From Achromobacter sp. RTa (GTDB taxonomy: Bacteria; Pseudomonadota; Gammaproteobacteria; Burkholderiales; Burkholderiaceae_B), in assembly GCF_000757485.1 (NCBI RefSeq), contig NZ_JPYO01000042.1:269944-333943 (forward strand): DNA of 64,000 nt, read 5' to 3'. Of this stretch, positions 35,843 through 44,334 are shown piece after piece (within the stretch, counting starts at the first letter, position 1; every line of letters begins with the position of its first letter). Both the position numbers and the translations under genes were made by a program. Below the pieces are notes generated by a model, which saw only the letters and a program-made list of their open reading frames with translations, was not told where the DNA came from and searched no databases.

Positions 35843-37354
35843 ATGCGTGTCGTCGAAGCCTCGGACATCGAAACCAGTATCGCCGACGCGCTGCAGGCGG
35901 TCAGCCACACGCATCCGGCCGACTTCGTGCGGGCGCTGAAGGCGGCCCATGCCGTGGAAACCCAGGCGCCCGCCCGCAACGCGCTGCTGCAGCTGCTGAT
36001 CAACAGCAAGCTCAGCGCGCGAGCCCGCCGGCCCGTATGCCAGGATACGGGCGTGGCGCATGTCTACGTCACGATGGGCATGGACGTGCGCATCCGCCAT
36101 GACGGCCCCGGGCCCACGCCCAGCCTGCAGGCGCTGGCCAACCGCGCCGTCGCCCGCGCCTACGGTTGCGAGTCGAACCCGCTGCGCGCCTCCATGATCC
36201 AGGATCCGCTGGGTGCGCGCCGCAATACCCGCGACAATACGCCCGCCATTCTGCAGCTGGAGCTGGTCGAAGGCGAAGAGCTGGCCTTCACCGTCGTCGC
36301 CAAGGGGGGCGGCGGCGACGTCAAGACGCGCTACGCCATGCTCAACCCCAGCGACTCCATCGCCGATTGGGTGGTGTCGCAGTTGCCGGGCATGGGCGCC
36401 GGCTGGTGCCCCCCTGGCGTGCTCGGCCTGGGCATCGGCGGCACGCCCGAGCAAGCCGTGGCCATGGCCAAGCGCGCCCTTTTCAGCGAAATCGACATGT
36501 CCGCCCTGCTGCGCCGGGGCGCTGGCACGCCGGAGGAACGGCTGCGGACCGAGGTGTTCCAGCGCATCAATGCACTGGGCATCGGGCCGCAAGGGCTGGG
36601 CGGCGCCACGACCGTGCTCGACGTGAAAGTGGCGACCGCGCCCTCGCACGCGGCGCTCCTGCCCGTGGCGCTCGTTCCCAATTGCGCCGCCACGCGTTTC
36701 GTGTCTTTCGAAATGCCCGCAGCGGGGCCCGCGCGGTTCCCGCCACCCGACCCTGCCATATGGGAAGGAATACCGGACGCGCTGCCGGCGCAGGAAGGCA
36801 GGCGCGTGGACCTGGACACGCTCACGCAGGCCGAGGTGTCCGGCTGGGCTGCGGGGGATACGCTGCTGCTGTCGGGCAAGCTGCTGACGGGGCGGGACGC
36901 CGCGCACAAACGCATGGCGGACCTGCTAGCCCAGGGCGAGCCCTTGCCGGTTCCCCTGCGAGGCCGAGCGCTCTACTACGTGGGGCCGGTGGATCCCGTG
37001 CCGGGCGAAGCGGTGGGCCCTGCGGGGCCGACCACCGCCACCCGCATGGACAAGTTCATGCCGCAGCTGCTCGCGGAGACCGGCCTGCTGGTGACCATAG
37101 GAAAGGCGGAACGCGGATCCTCGGCCATCAAGGCCATCAAGGCGCATGGCGCCGCCTATCTCAGCGCCGTGGGCGGCGCGGCATACCTGGTGGCGCAGAC
37201 GATCCAGTCCGCCCGCGTGGTGGCCTTTGCCGACCTGGGCATGGAGGCCATTTATGAATTCGAGGTGCGCGACATGCCTGTCACGGTCGCCGTCGATGCG
37301 CGCGGCAAAACGACGTACACCGTCTTCCCGCTGGCGGTGGAGCCTTCCGCCTAG
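35843..37354 (+). CDS. class I (iron-sulfur) fumarate hydratase
   Basis: 503 residues, somewhat shorter than E. coli FumA. It hydrates fumarate to malate with an oxygen-sensitive 4Fe-4S cluster. Three cysteines match the cluster ligands: C66 (PVCQDTGV), C189 (GWCPPGVLGLGIGG) and C281 (LVPNCAATRF). The C-terminal beta domain includes GPTTATRMDKFMPQLL and GKAERGSSAIKAIKAHGAAYLSAVGGAAYL. Preceded by AAGGAG, 13 nt after the Bug gene. As third gene of the GntR-controlled operon it would consume fumarate made by the lyase. It might instead act on a related dicarboxylate such as mesaconate, as some class I enzymes do. Confidence 0.88.
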   Translation: MRVVEASDIETSIADALQAVSHTHPADFVRALKAAHAVETQAPARNALLQLLINSKLSARARRPVCQDTGVAHVYVTMGMDVRIRHDGPGPTPSLQALANRAVARAYGCESNPLRASMIQDPLGARRNTRDNTPAILQLELVEGEELAFTVVAKGGGGDVKTRYAMLNPSDSIADWVVSQLPGMGAGWCPPGVLGLGIGGTPEQAVAMAKRALFSEIDMSALLRRGAGTPEERLRTEVFQRINALGIGPQGLGGATTVLDVKVATAPSHAALLPVALVPNCAATRFVSFEMPAAGPARFPPPDPAIWEGIPDALPAQEGRRVDLDTLTQAEVSGWAAGDTLLLSGKLLTGRDAAHKRMADLLAQGEPLPVPLRGRALYYVGPVDPVPGEAVGPAGPTTATRMDKFMPQLLAETGLLVTIGKAERGSSAIKAIKAHGAAYLSAVGGAAYLVAQTIQSARVVAFADLGMEAIYEFEVRDMPVTVAVDARGKTTYTVFPLAVEPSA

Positions 37355-37869
37355 AGACGCAAGGACCAGAATTCCTGATCGAACGTCTGCCCGAACGCCT
37401 GTTTCCCGGGTATCGCCCGGGTCATGCGGAACCCGAGGCGCGCATAGAGCGCCCTGGCGTCCACAAGGCAGCTGTATGTCTCAAGCTGCACTTCCTTCAG
37501 CGCGTGCGCGCGCGCATGATCCAGGGCCGTCTTCATCATGGCGCGCCCCACGCCCCTGCCCCGGTATTGCGGCAGGACCAAGACGAAATTCAGGAATGCA
37601 ACCTCGCCAGGCCGGTCGGAAACGGCAATCGACGCCGCGCGCTGCTCCCCCATCAGGCCGACCCAGACGCGGTTGAATGGGCCGGGCAATTCGCGAAAGG
37701 CATGCATTTTCCCGGCGATGCCATCCCGGAATCGCTCGTCGAAGCCGAATTCCGCGGCATAGACATCCCCATGCGCGGCAATGATCCATTCATGATCGCC
37801 CGGCTGCGCCGCCCGCACCGTCAGTTCGCTCTCCATCGCCCGTTCATCCCGTTCCATTGGTGCAGGCAT
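37351..37869 (-). CDS. GNAT-family N-acetyltransferase
   Basis: 172 residues. The acetyl-CoA pyrophosphate-binding motif lies at VLPQYRGRGVGRAMMKTAL (Q/RxxGxG/A), preceded by the strand FLNFVLVL and followed by LYARLGFRMT. Target unknown. It converges with the fumarase gene, and the two stop codons share the tetranucleotide CTAG (37351-37354). Alternative in-frame ATGs lie 4 and 11 codons in. Confidence 0.85.
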   Translation of the reverse strand: MPAPMERDERAMESELTVRAAQPGDHEWIIAAHGDVYAAEFGFDERFRDGIAGKMHAFRELPGPFNRVWVGLMGEQRAASIAVSDRPGEVAFLNFVLVLPQYRGRGVGRAMMKTALDHARAHALKEVQLETYSCLVDARALYARLGFRMTRAIPGKQAFGQTFDQEFWSLRL

Positions 37870-37915
37870 TATCCACCCAAGGACGGGCCTCCATTCACGG
37901 CTGCGAGGCGGCGCC

Positions 37916-38671
37916 TCAACCCCCGGAATTGCAATTCATCTTCGCGTGCTGGTGCAGCGCTTCGCGGTCCAGGATGGTCAGCCCCCCGTAGCGCGTCTGG
38001 AGGACTCCGGCGCGGGCCAGCCGCGTCAATGCCGCATTGCAGCGCTGGCGGGACACCCCGCACAGGCTGGCGATTTCCTCCTGCGATATCTTGAGGCGCC
38101 CGTCGGTGCCCGAATGCGATTCCGCCGCGAGCTGCGCCGCGACGGCGCGCGCCACCATCGTGTCCACGTCGAGCAGCACGTTGCCCGTGTAGCTCGCCAT
38201 CAGCCAATCCACTCTTTGCGCCAGATGTTCCATGAGCGCCTTGGTGAACTCGATATTGTTGTTCCACAGCCGTTCGCAGGTATCGCGCGGCAGGATCACC
38301 ACCCGGCTCGGGCGCAGGGCGACCACTTCATATTCGAAACGCGCGCCGCGGATCATGGTGGCTTCGCCGAACCAGCTTCCCGTGCTGAAGCCCGCCAGCG
38401 ACAGCGTCTTGCCGTCGGCGCCGCGCGACGACCATTTCACCAGCCCGTCGACCACGCCGTACCAGCCGGGCGAGCGCTCCCCGGCGCGAAAAAGGTATTC
38501 GCCCGTTCCCAGCGAGACCATGCGCAGCCTGCCGCGGATCTCCTCGCGTTCGGCGTCCGGCAGGCCGTTGTACCAGGGCACGACGCCCAGCATCCGGTCC
38601 ACCGCGCCTTGCGCCTGCTTTCGCCGCGCGCTCAACGGACCATCCCCAGTGTTCGCAGACGCTGTGCGCAT
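37916..38671 (-). CDS. Crp/Fnr-family transcriptional regulator
   Basis: 251 residues. An N-terminal cyclic-nucleotide-binding-like barrel (MVSLGTGEYLFRAGERSPGWYGVVDGLVKW ... GSWFGEATMIRG) is joined by a long dimer helix to a winged helix-turn-helix (LKISQEEIASLCGVSRQRCNAALTRLARAGVLQ). There is no N-terminal cysteine cluster, so it is not an oxygen-sensing FNR; the effector is unknown. ATG 38671 has GAGGAAGC just upstream. It is divergent from the receptor-BKACE-SDR operon, with a perfect 14-bp palindrome between them that may be its operator. Confidence 0.88.
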   Translation of the reverse strand: MRTASANTGDGPLSARRKQAQGAVDRMLGVVPWYNGLPDAEREEIRGRLRMVSLGTGEYLFRAGERSPGWYGVVDGLVKWSSRGADGKTLSLAGFSTGSWFGEATMIRGARFEYEVVALRPSRVVILPRDTCERLWNNNIEFTKALMEHLAQRVDWLMASYTGNVLLDVDTMVARAVAAQLAAESHSGTDGRLKISQEEIASLCGVSRQRCNAALTRLARAGVLQTRYGGLTILDREALHQHAKMNCNSGG

Positions 38672-38726
38672 AGCTTCCTCATAGCCGGCTGTGTGGCCAC
38701 GCCCAGGTAAACCCTTAGGTTCTTTG

Positions 38727-38740
38727 TCACCATGGTGACT
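38727..38740. promoter_or_regulatory. candidate Crp-family operator, perfect palindrome
   Basis: GTCACCATGGTGAC is an exact 14-bp inverted repeat. GTCAC/GTGAC half-sites resemble Crp-family recognition sequences. It lies 55 nt upstream of the regulator's ATG and 69 nt upstream of the divergent receptor gene, well placed to control one or both. Confidence 0.55.
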
Positions 38741-38809
38741 GTCCGCGCGACAGGCCCGGCCACAGAATAAGGAAGCCCGTCGGGCCAAAAAACATAAGAG
38801 GAGACAGGA

Positions 38810-40027
38810 ATGTTGTCAATGTCGCGCGCGATGTCCGCCGCCGCAGCCAGTGGCGCCATCATGTTCGCGGGGCCTGGCGCGGCCCATGCGCAGATCTCGG
38901 ACGACGTCATCCGGATCGGGTTTATCACCGACCTGTCGGGCGTGTACTCGGGCCCCGACGGCCCCGGCGGCGCGGAAGCCATCAAGATGGCGATAGAGGA
39001 AATGGGCGGCGCGATCGACGGCAAGAAGATCGAGCTGCTGGTGGCGGACCACCAGAACAAGGCCGACATCGCCTCGGCCAAGGCCAGGGAATGGTTCGAC
39101 CAGAAAGGCCTGGACATGCTGATCGGGGGCACCAATTCCAGCACGGCGCTGGCCATGTCCAAGGTCGCCTCGGACAAGAAGAAGCCCATTATCGTGGTCG
39201 GCGCCGGGGCGCCTGCGCTGACGAACGAACAGTGCACCCCCTACACCCTTAACTATGCCTACGACACCGTCGCGCAGGCGCGCGGCACCGGCGGGGCGGT
39301 GGTCAAGACGGGAGGCAAGACCTGGTACTTCCTGACGGCCGACTATGCCTTCGGCACGGCGCTGCAGGCCGACACCACCACCGTGGTGGAGGCGGCCGGC
39401 GGCAAGGTCCTCGGAGCGGTCAAGCATCCCCTGTCCTCCAGCGACTTCTCTTCGTTCCTGCTGCAGGCCCAGGCCAGCAAGGCCGAGATCCTGGCCCTGG
39501 CGAACGCGGGCGCCGACGCCACCAACGCGATCAAGGCGGCCAATGAGTTCGGCGTGACCCAGACGATGAAGCTCGCCGGCATGATCATGTTCATCAACGA
39601 CATCCACGCCATGGGGCTGCCGGCCGCGCAGGGCATGTACCTGACGGACAGCTGGTACTGGAACGGCTCGGACGACGCCCGCGCCTGGAGCCGCGAGTTC
39701 CACAAGCGGCGGCAGGCCATGCCCTCGTCCCTGCAGGCGGCCGACTACTCGGCCGCGCTGCAGTACCTGCGCGCGGTCAAGGCCACGGGCACGGACGACG
39801 CCGACCGGGTCCTCGCCCACATGCGCGACGGCAAGCTCAACGACATGTACATCAAGGACGGCGTGGTGCGGCCCGACGGGCGCGTCGTGCACAACATGTA
39901 TCTGCTGCAGGTCAAGACGCCCGAGCAGTCCAAGGAGCCCTGGGACTATTTCAACGTCGTGCAGACCATCGACGGCAACGACGCCTTCACCAAGAAATCG
40001 GAAAGCCGTTGCGCGCTGTGGAAGTAA
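38810..40027 (+). CDS. Leu/Ile/Val-type (LivK-like) periplasmic substrate-binding protein
   Basis: 405 residues with a signal peptide ending near AAHAQ. A type I periplasmic-binding fold of the HAAT family is shown by DDVIRIGFITDLSGVYSGPDGPGGAEAIKMAIEEMGG, LLVADHQNKADIASAKAREWFD and IGGTNSSTALAMSKVASDKKKPIIVVGAG. Relatives bind amino acids, amides or aromatic acids. No permease or ATPase genes accompany it, so it is an orphan or works with a system elsewhere. GAGGAGAC precedes ATG 38810. First gene of an operon with BKACE and SDR genes. Confidence 0.9.
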   Translation: MLSMSRAMSAAAASGAIMFAGPGAAHAQISDDVIRIGFITDLSGVYSGPDGPGGAEAIKMAIEEMGGAIDGKKIELLVADHQNKADIASAKAREWFDQKGLDMLIGGTNSSTALAMSKVASDKKKPIIVVGAGAPALTNEQCTPYTLNYAYDTVAQARGTGGAVVKTGGKTWYFLTADYAFGTALQADTTTVVEAAGGKVLGAVKHPLSSSDFSSFLLQAQASKAEILALANAGADATNAIKAANEFGVTQTMKLAGMIMFINDIHAMGLPAAQGMYLTDSWYWNGSDDARAWSREFHKRRQAMPSSLQAADYSAALQYLRAVKATGTDDADRVLAHMRDGKLNDMYIKDGVVRPDGRVVHNMYLLQVKTPEQSKEPWDYFNVVQTIDGNDAFTKKSESRCALWK

Positions 40028-40073
40028 GCCGCGCACGCGCCGCCTCGCCCGCCCGATCCCCTGAGAGAATCCC

Positions 40074-40988
40074 ATGGCAAAACGCAAAGTGATCGTGACC
40101 ATCGCCCCGACCGGGGGCATGGCCTTCAAGAGCCAGAATCCCAATCTTCCCACCCAGCCCGCGGAGATCGCCGAAGACGTCTACCGCTGCTACAACGCCG
40201 GCGCCAGCGTGGTGGCGCTGCATGCGCGCCGGCCCGACGACCAGGCCACCTGCGACGCGTCGATCTACCGCGAGATGAACCGCCTTATCCGGGACCGCTG
40301 CGACATCGTCCTGAACAACTCCACCGGCGGCGGCGTGCACGGAGACATGGTCAAGGAAACCTCGCCCGGCACCTGGGAAATCCTGTGGGAGGAACGGCTG
40401 AAGGGCATGGACGCGGGCGCCGAGATGTGCACGCTGGATGCGACCACGCTGAACCTGGCCTTCGGCGACCGCGAATACCTGATGAACACGCCGCTCAGCA
40501 AGGCCCGCGAGCTGGCCGCCGGCATGAAGGCGCGCGGCATCAAGCCCGAGTGGGAGGTGTTCAGCCCCACGCACATCATCCAGGACGCCACCACGCTCAT
40601 CGACGAAGGCCTGGACGACGGTCCTCCCTTCATCAACCTGGTAATGAACGTGCACCGGAACTTCCAGAACGCCATGCCGTTCTCGCCCCGCCACTTGCAG
40701 ATGATGGTGGACCTGCTGCCCAGGAACGCCGTCTTCTGCGTCAGCGGCATCGGCCCTTCGCAGCTGGAAGCGAACATCAGCGCCCTGCTGCTGGGCGGCC
40801 ATGCCCGCGTCGGCCTGGAAGACAACCTGTACTACCGCCATGGCGAGCTGGCCACCAACGTGCAGCTGACCGAACGCATCGTGCGCATCATCCGCGAACT
40901 GGACATGGAACCCGCCACCCCCGCGGAAGCCCGGGAAATCATGGGCCTGCCGCGCACAGACGGCCCCAGGCCCGAATTCGCCGCATGA
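40074..40988 (+). CDS. BKACE-family beta-keto acid cleavage enzyme (divergent metal site)
   Basis: 304-residue TIM-barrel enzyme. BKACE proteins react a beta-keto acid with acetyl-CoA to give acetoacetate (or its analogue) and a new acyl-CoA; the founding member is 3-keto-5-aminohexanoate cleavage enzyme. Visible family segments: IVTIAPTGGM, IVLNNSTGGG, WEVFSPTHI, FINLVMNV and GGHARVGLEDNLYY, which holds the metal-binding Glu. Canonical enzymes have two zinc histidines in a HxH motif on the second strand, but here the stretch is VVALHARRPDD, so only the second His (H50) is present and the first position is Ala48. The substrate is therefore hard to predict. ATGA overlap with the SDR frame. Confidence 0.85.
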   Translation: MAKRKVIVTIAPTGGMAFKSQNPNLPTQPAEIAEDVYRCYNAGASVVALHARRPDDQATCDASIYREMNRLIRDRCDIVLNNSTGGGVHGDMVKETSPGTWEILWEERLKGMDAGAEMCTLDATTLNLAFGDREYLMNTPLSKARELAAGMKARGIKPEWEVFSPTHIIQDATTLIDEGLDDGPPFINLVMNVHRNFQNAMPFSPRHLQMMVDLLPRNAVFCVSGIGPSQLEANISALLLGGHARVGLEDNLYYRHGELATNVQLTERIVRIIRELDMEPATPAEAREIMGLPRTDGPRPEFAA

Positions 40989-40999
40989 CGGGGACCGAT

Positions 41000-41776
41000 A
41001 TGAGCGAATCACTGAAAGGCAAGCGCGTCCTCGTCACTGCGGGCGCAAACGGCATCGGGCTGGCGATCGCGCGCAGGTTCCTGGAATCCGGCGCCGAGGT
41101 GCACGCCTGCGACGTGGACGCGGAAGCCTGCCGCGCCGCCCAAGGCATCCATCCCCGACTGAGCGTAAGCGTTGCCGACGTGTCGTCCGAGGAGCAGGTT
41201 CTGGCCCTGTTCGCCCAACTGTCCGAAAAATGGAGCGGGCTCGACGCGCTGGTCAACAACGCCGGCGTGTCCGGCCCCACCAGCCGGCTGGAAGACACCA
41301 CGCTGGACGCCTGGCGCAATACGCTGGACGTCAATCTGACCGGCACCTTCCTTTGCGCCCGGAGCGCCGTGCCCCTGCTGCGGGCGGCCGGCGGCGGCTC
41401 CATCGTCAATATTTCCTCGGTGGCGGGCCGCCTGGGCTTCTCGCTGCGCACGCCCTACAGCGCCAGCAAGTTCGGGCTTGCCGGCCTGACGCAGACCTGG
41501 GCCATGGAACTGGGCCCATCCAATATCCGCGTCAATTCCGTGCTGCCGGGCGTGGTGGCGGGTGAGCGGGTCGAGCGCATCATTGCCGCCCGCGCCGCCG
41601 CGGCCGGCGTCACCAACGATGAGATGCGTGCGCAACTCGTGTCCGGCGTGTCGCTGCGCCGCATGACGAGCCCGGAGGACGTGGCCAACCAGGTGGCGTT
41701 CCTGTGCTCGGACGCGGGCGCAATGATCAGCGGCCAGAGCATTTCCGTCTGCGGCAACGTGGAGCACCTGGGCTGA
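41000..41776 (+). CDS. short-chain dehydrogenase/reductase
   Basis: 258 residues. Classical SDR: cofactor motif TAGANGIGLAIA, NNAGV, catalytic Ser in SIVNISSVAGR and YSASK tetrad. Asp at the end of beta-strand 2 (ACDVDAE) favours NAD over NADP. Either ATG 40985 (overlapping the BKACE stop) or ATG 41000 (with GGGGA upstream) could be the start; I prefer the second. It could oxidise a hydroxy acid to the beta-keto acid used by the BKACE-like enzyme. Confidence 0.88.
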   Translation: MSESLKGKRVLVTAGANGIGLAIARRFLESGAEVHACDVDAEACRAAQGIHPRLSVSVADVSSEEQVLALFAQLSEKWSGLDALVNNAGVSGPTSRLEDTTLDAWRNTLDVNLTGTFLCARSAVPLLRAAGGGSIVNISSVAGRLGFSLRTPYSASKFGLAGLTQTWAMELGPSNIRVNSVLPGVVAGERVERIIAARAAAAGVTNDEMRAQLVSGVSLRRMTSPEDVANQVAFLCSDAGAMISGQSISVCGNVEHLG

Positions 41777-41838
41777 TGCGCTGCCCGGCGGATACGCGCG
41801 CCCGCCTCTGCGGGTCGGCACGCTAGGCGCCCAAACCT

Positions 41839-41852
41839 TTGAGTTACATCAA
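41839..41852. promoter_or_regulatory. FNR/ANR-type box before the phosphoketolase-like gene
   Basis: TTGAGTTACATCAA matches the FNR consensus TTGAT-N4-ATCAA at 9 of 10 defined positions. A -10-like CATAAT lies at 41896-41901, which would place the box near -62, the spacing of class I FNR-activated promoters. It is 100 nt from the start codon. Confidence 0.6.
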
Positions 41853-41951
41853 GGTTCTGGCGGGGCACGGCTCCGCCAGGCCCGCCCCGTTGCGCCATAA
41901 TCAAGCCATCGTCGCCCCTCATCCGCATCGCTCTTTCATGGGAACACCGCG

Positions 41952-44318
41952 ATGAAATTCCGCGATCGTTGGCTATCGGGCCATGGCCCCATCCAGCACC
42001 GTGCCGACACGGTCACCCGCGTGGACTCGCTGGTGGACAGCCTTGCGGCCGCCCGCCGCATCCCTGGCCCGGACGATGCCTATGCCATGCTGGCCGCCGC
42101 GGACCGGCTGGGCTGCGCCGCCATGAACGTGGTGGCGCACATGACCTACGCCCGGCGCATCGACCCGGCCGGCGCCCCGCTGGCGGCCGAGGACTTCAAA
42201 CCCAATCCTGAGGGCCATACGGGCGGGTCGCTCAACATGGCGCCCGCCTTCGTGGGCTACCTGCTGGCCAATGCGCTGAGCGGGATGACCCGCGGCTGGC
42301 TTATGGGCCAGGGCCATTGCGTGGCCGCCATCGAAGCCGTCAACGCCCTGACCGGCGACGTCTCCGCGGCGCAGCGCGGACGCTACGATCGCAGCGAAGC
42401 CGGCCTGGCCCGCCTCATCAACGATTTCTACTCCTACGCCATCGACGCCCGGGGGCTGCCCGCCGTTCCGCTGGGCAGCCATGCCGGACCCAATACGGCG
42501 GGCGCCGTCTCCGAGGGCGGCTATCTGGGCTTTGCCGGCCTGCAATACGTGCATATGCCCCTGCCCAGCGAGGGCCTGGTGGCCTTCCTGAGCGACGGCG
42601 CCTTTGAAGAGCAGCGCGGATCCGACTGGGCTACGCGCTGGTGGCGGGCGGAGGATTGCGGCCAGGCCGTTCCGGTCATGATCCTCAACGGCCGGCGCAT
42701 CGAGCAGCGCACGCAGATCCTGCAGGAAGGCGGCGCGCATTGGCTGGCCGAAGACCTGCGGCACAACGGTTTCGATCCCCTCATCGTCGACGGCCGCGAC
42801 CCCGCCGCCATCGCCTGGGCCATCCTCGAGGCCGAATCGCGGCTGGCCGCCCGCCTGGCGGAAGCGGATTTCCAGTACCCGGCCCGGCTGCCCTACGTCA
42901 TTGCCGAGACCGAAAAAGGTTTCGGCTTTCCGGGCGCGGGAACCAATGCCGCGCACAACCTGCCGCTGGGCGGAAATCCCCGCGTCGACCGCGCGGCGCG
43001 GGACGCTTTCAACGAAGGCGCGAGCCGTCTTTTCGTTTCCGGGCCCGAGCTGGATGCCGCCATCGCCGCCCTCGCCAACCACGAGGCCCAGGGGCGCCCT
43101 CGCGAAAGCCGGCATCCCATGGCGCACCGCCATCCCGATGCTCCCGCGCTGCCCACGCCGGCCTGGGAAACCGTCGGCGGCCAGGGCAGCGCCATGGCCG
43201 CGCTGGATCGCTGGTTCGTGGAACTGGCGCGGGCAAACCCCACCCTGCGCGTGCGCGTCGGCAACCCGGACGAACTGGCCAGCAACAAGATGGGCGGCAC
43301 GCTGGCCCTGCTCAAGCATCGCGTCAATCGTCCGGAAGCCGAGGTGCCGGAGGGCCTGCACGGCTCCGTCATTACTGCGTTGAACGAAGAGGCCGTGGCC
43401 GCCGCTGCGCTTGCGAACAAGGCCGGCCTGAACCTCATCGTCAGCTATGAAGCCTTCGCCGTGAAGATGCTGGGCCTGCTGCGCCAGGAAATCATCTTCG
43501 CCCGCCGCCAGAAAGAGCTCGGGCAATCGCCGGGATGGCTATCGGTCCCCCTGGTGGTGACCTCCCATACCTGGGAGAACGCCAAGAATGAGCAATCGCA
43601 CCAGGATCCCACTATAGGCGAAGCCCTGCTGGGCGAGATGTCCGATACCTCCCGCGTGCTCTTCCCCGTGGACGGCAATAGCGCCGCGGCGGCGTTGCGG
43701 GCCGTCTACGCGCGCCGCGCCCAGGTGGCCTGCATCGTCGTGTCCAAGCGCGATGGCGCGCATCGCTTCGACGCGCGGGCCGCCGAGTCCCTCGTGGAAC
43801 GCGGCGCGGCGCATGTCGCGGGCGACCCGTCGGCCAGCGTGCTGCAATTCGTCGCCATAGGCGCCTACCAGCTCGAAGAGGCCCTGAAGGCGCGCGACCA
43901 TCTGTCCGCTCGCGGACACGAATGCTGCGTATCCGTGGTGGTCGAGCCCGGCCGCCTGCGCATTGCACGCGACGAGCTTGAATCCGGTTTCGTCCTTCCG
44001 GATGCCGAGGTGCGCGCGCTCTTCCCGCCGGGGCTGCCACGCGTGCTGCTGTGCCATACCCGCCCCGAACCCATGCTGGGCATCCTGCGCCGGCTGGACG
44101 GAGGACCGGCCCGCACCCGGGCGCTTGGCTACATCAGCCGGGGCGGCACGCTGGATGTGCCGGGCATGCTCTTCGCCAACCGCTGCACCTGGGCGCACGC
44201 GGTCGATGCCGCGGCCGCCGTGGCGGGCTGGCGCCGCGAGGACGTACTGGACCCGCCCCGGCTAGGCGCAATCGACGGCCACGGCAAGCCCGCCGATCTG
44301 CTCGATTCCCGGCCCTGA
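41952..44318 (+). CDS. phosphoketolase/transketolase-like ThDP enzyme
   Basis: 788 residues. The length and motif order follow the XFP phosphoketolase family. The ThDP site is SDGAFE...VMILNGRRI (compare GDG...LHLNGYKI). SYEAFAVKMLGLLRQE, SVPLVVTSHTWENAKNEQSHQDPTIGEAL and VLFPVDGNSAAAALRAVYA match the middle domain (SHQDP conserved). The N-terminal GHTGGSLN replaces the usual GHWGTTPG. Similar proteins are sometimes labelled xylulose 5-phosphate 3-epimerase, a name with little biochemical support that I know of. A role in making acetyl-phosphate or another sugar-phosphate reaction is likely but unproven. An FNR-type box upstream and a beta-CASP nuclease gene 16 nt downstream suggest a low-oxygen response unit. 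Confidence 0.8.
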   Translation: MKFRDRWLSGHGPIQHRADTVTRVDSLVDSLAAARRIPGPDDAYAMLAAADRLGCAAMNVVAHMTYARRIDPAGAPLAAEDFKPNPEGHTGGSLNMAPAFVGYLLANALSGMTRGWLMGQGHCVAAIEAVNALTGDVSAAQRGRYDRSEAGLARLINDFYSYAIDARGLPAVPLGSHAGPNTAGAVSEGGYLGFAGLQYVHMPLPSEGLVAFLSDGAFEEQRGSDWATRWWRAEDCGQAVPVMILNGRRIEQRTQILQEGGAHWLAEDLRHNGFDPLIVDGRDPAAIAWAILEAESRLAARLAEADFQYPARLPYVIAETEKGFGFPGAGTNAAHNLPLGGNPRVDRAARDAFNEGASRLFVSGPELDAAIAALANHEAQGRPRESRHPMAHRHPDAPALPTPAWETVGGQGSAMAALDRWFVELARANPTLRVRVGNPDELASNKMGGTLALLKHRVNRPEAEVPEGLHGSVITALNEEAVAAAALANKAGLNLIVSYEAFAVKMLGLLRQEIIFARRQKELGQSPGWLSVPLVVTSHTWENAKNEQSHQDPTIGEALLGEMSDTSRVLFPVDGNSAAAALRAVYARRAQVACIVVSKRDGAHRFDARAAESLVERGAAHVAGDPSASVLQFVAIGAYQLEEALKARDHLSARGHECCVSVVVEPGRLRIARDELESGFVLPDAEVRALFPPGLPRVLLCHTRPEPMLGILRRLDGGPARTRALGYISRGGTLDVPGMLFANRCTWAHAVDAAAAVAGWRREDVLDPPRLGAIDGHGKPADLLDSRP

Positions 44319-44334
44319 CGCTCACGAGGAAACC

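Noticed and set aside
41973..43526. A 517-codon minus-strand frame opposite the phosphoketolase-like gene, and similar long frames at 5488-6849, 7911-9293 and 30664-32442
   Set aside because: All are shadows of convincing genes on the other strand, a usual effect of high third-position GC.
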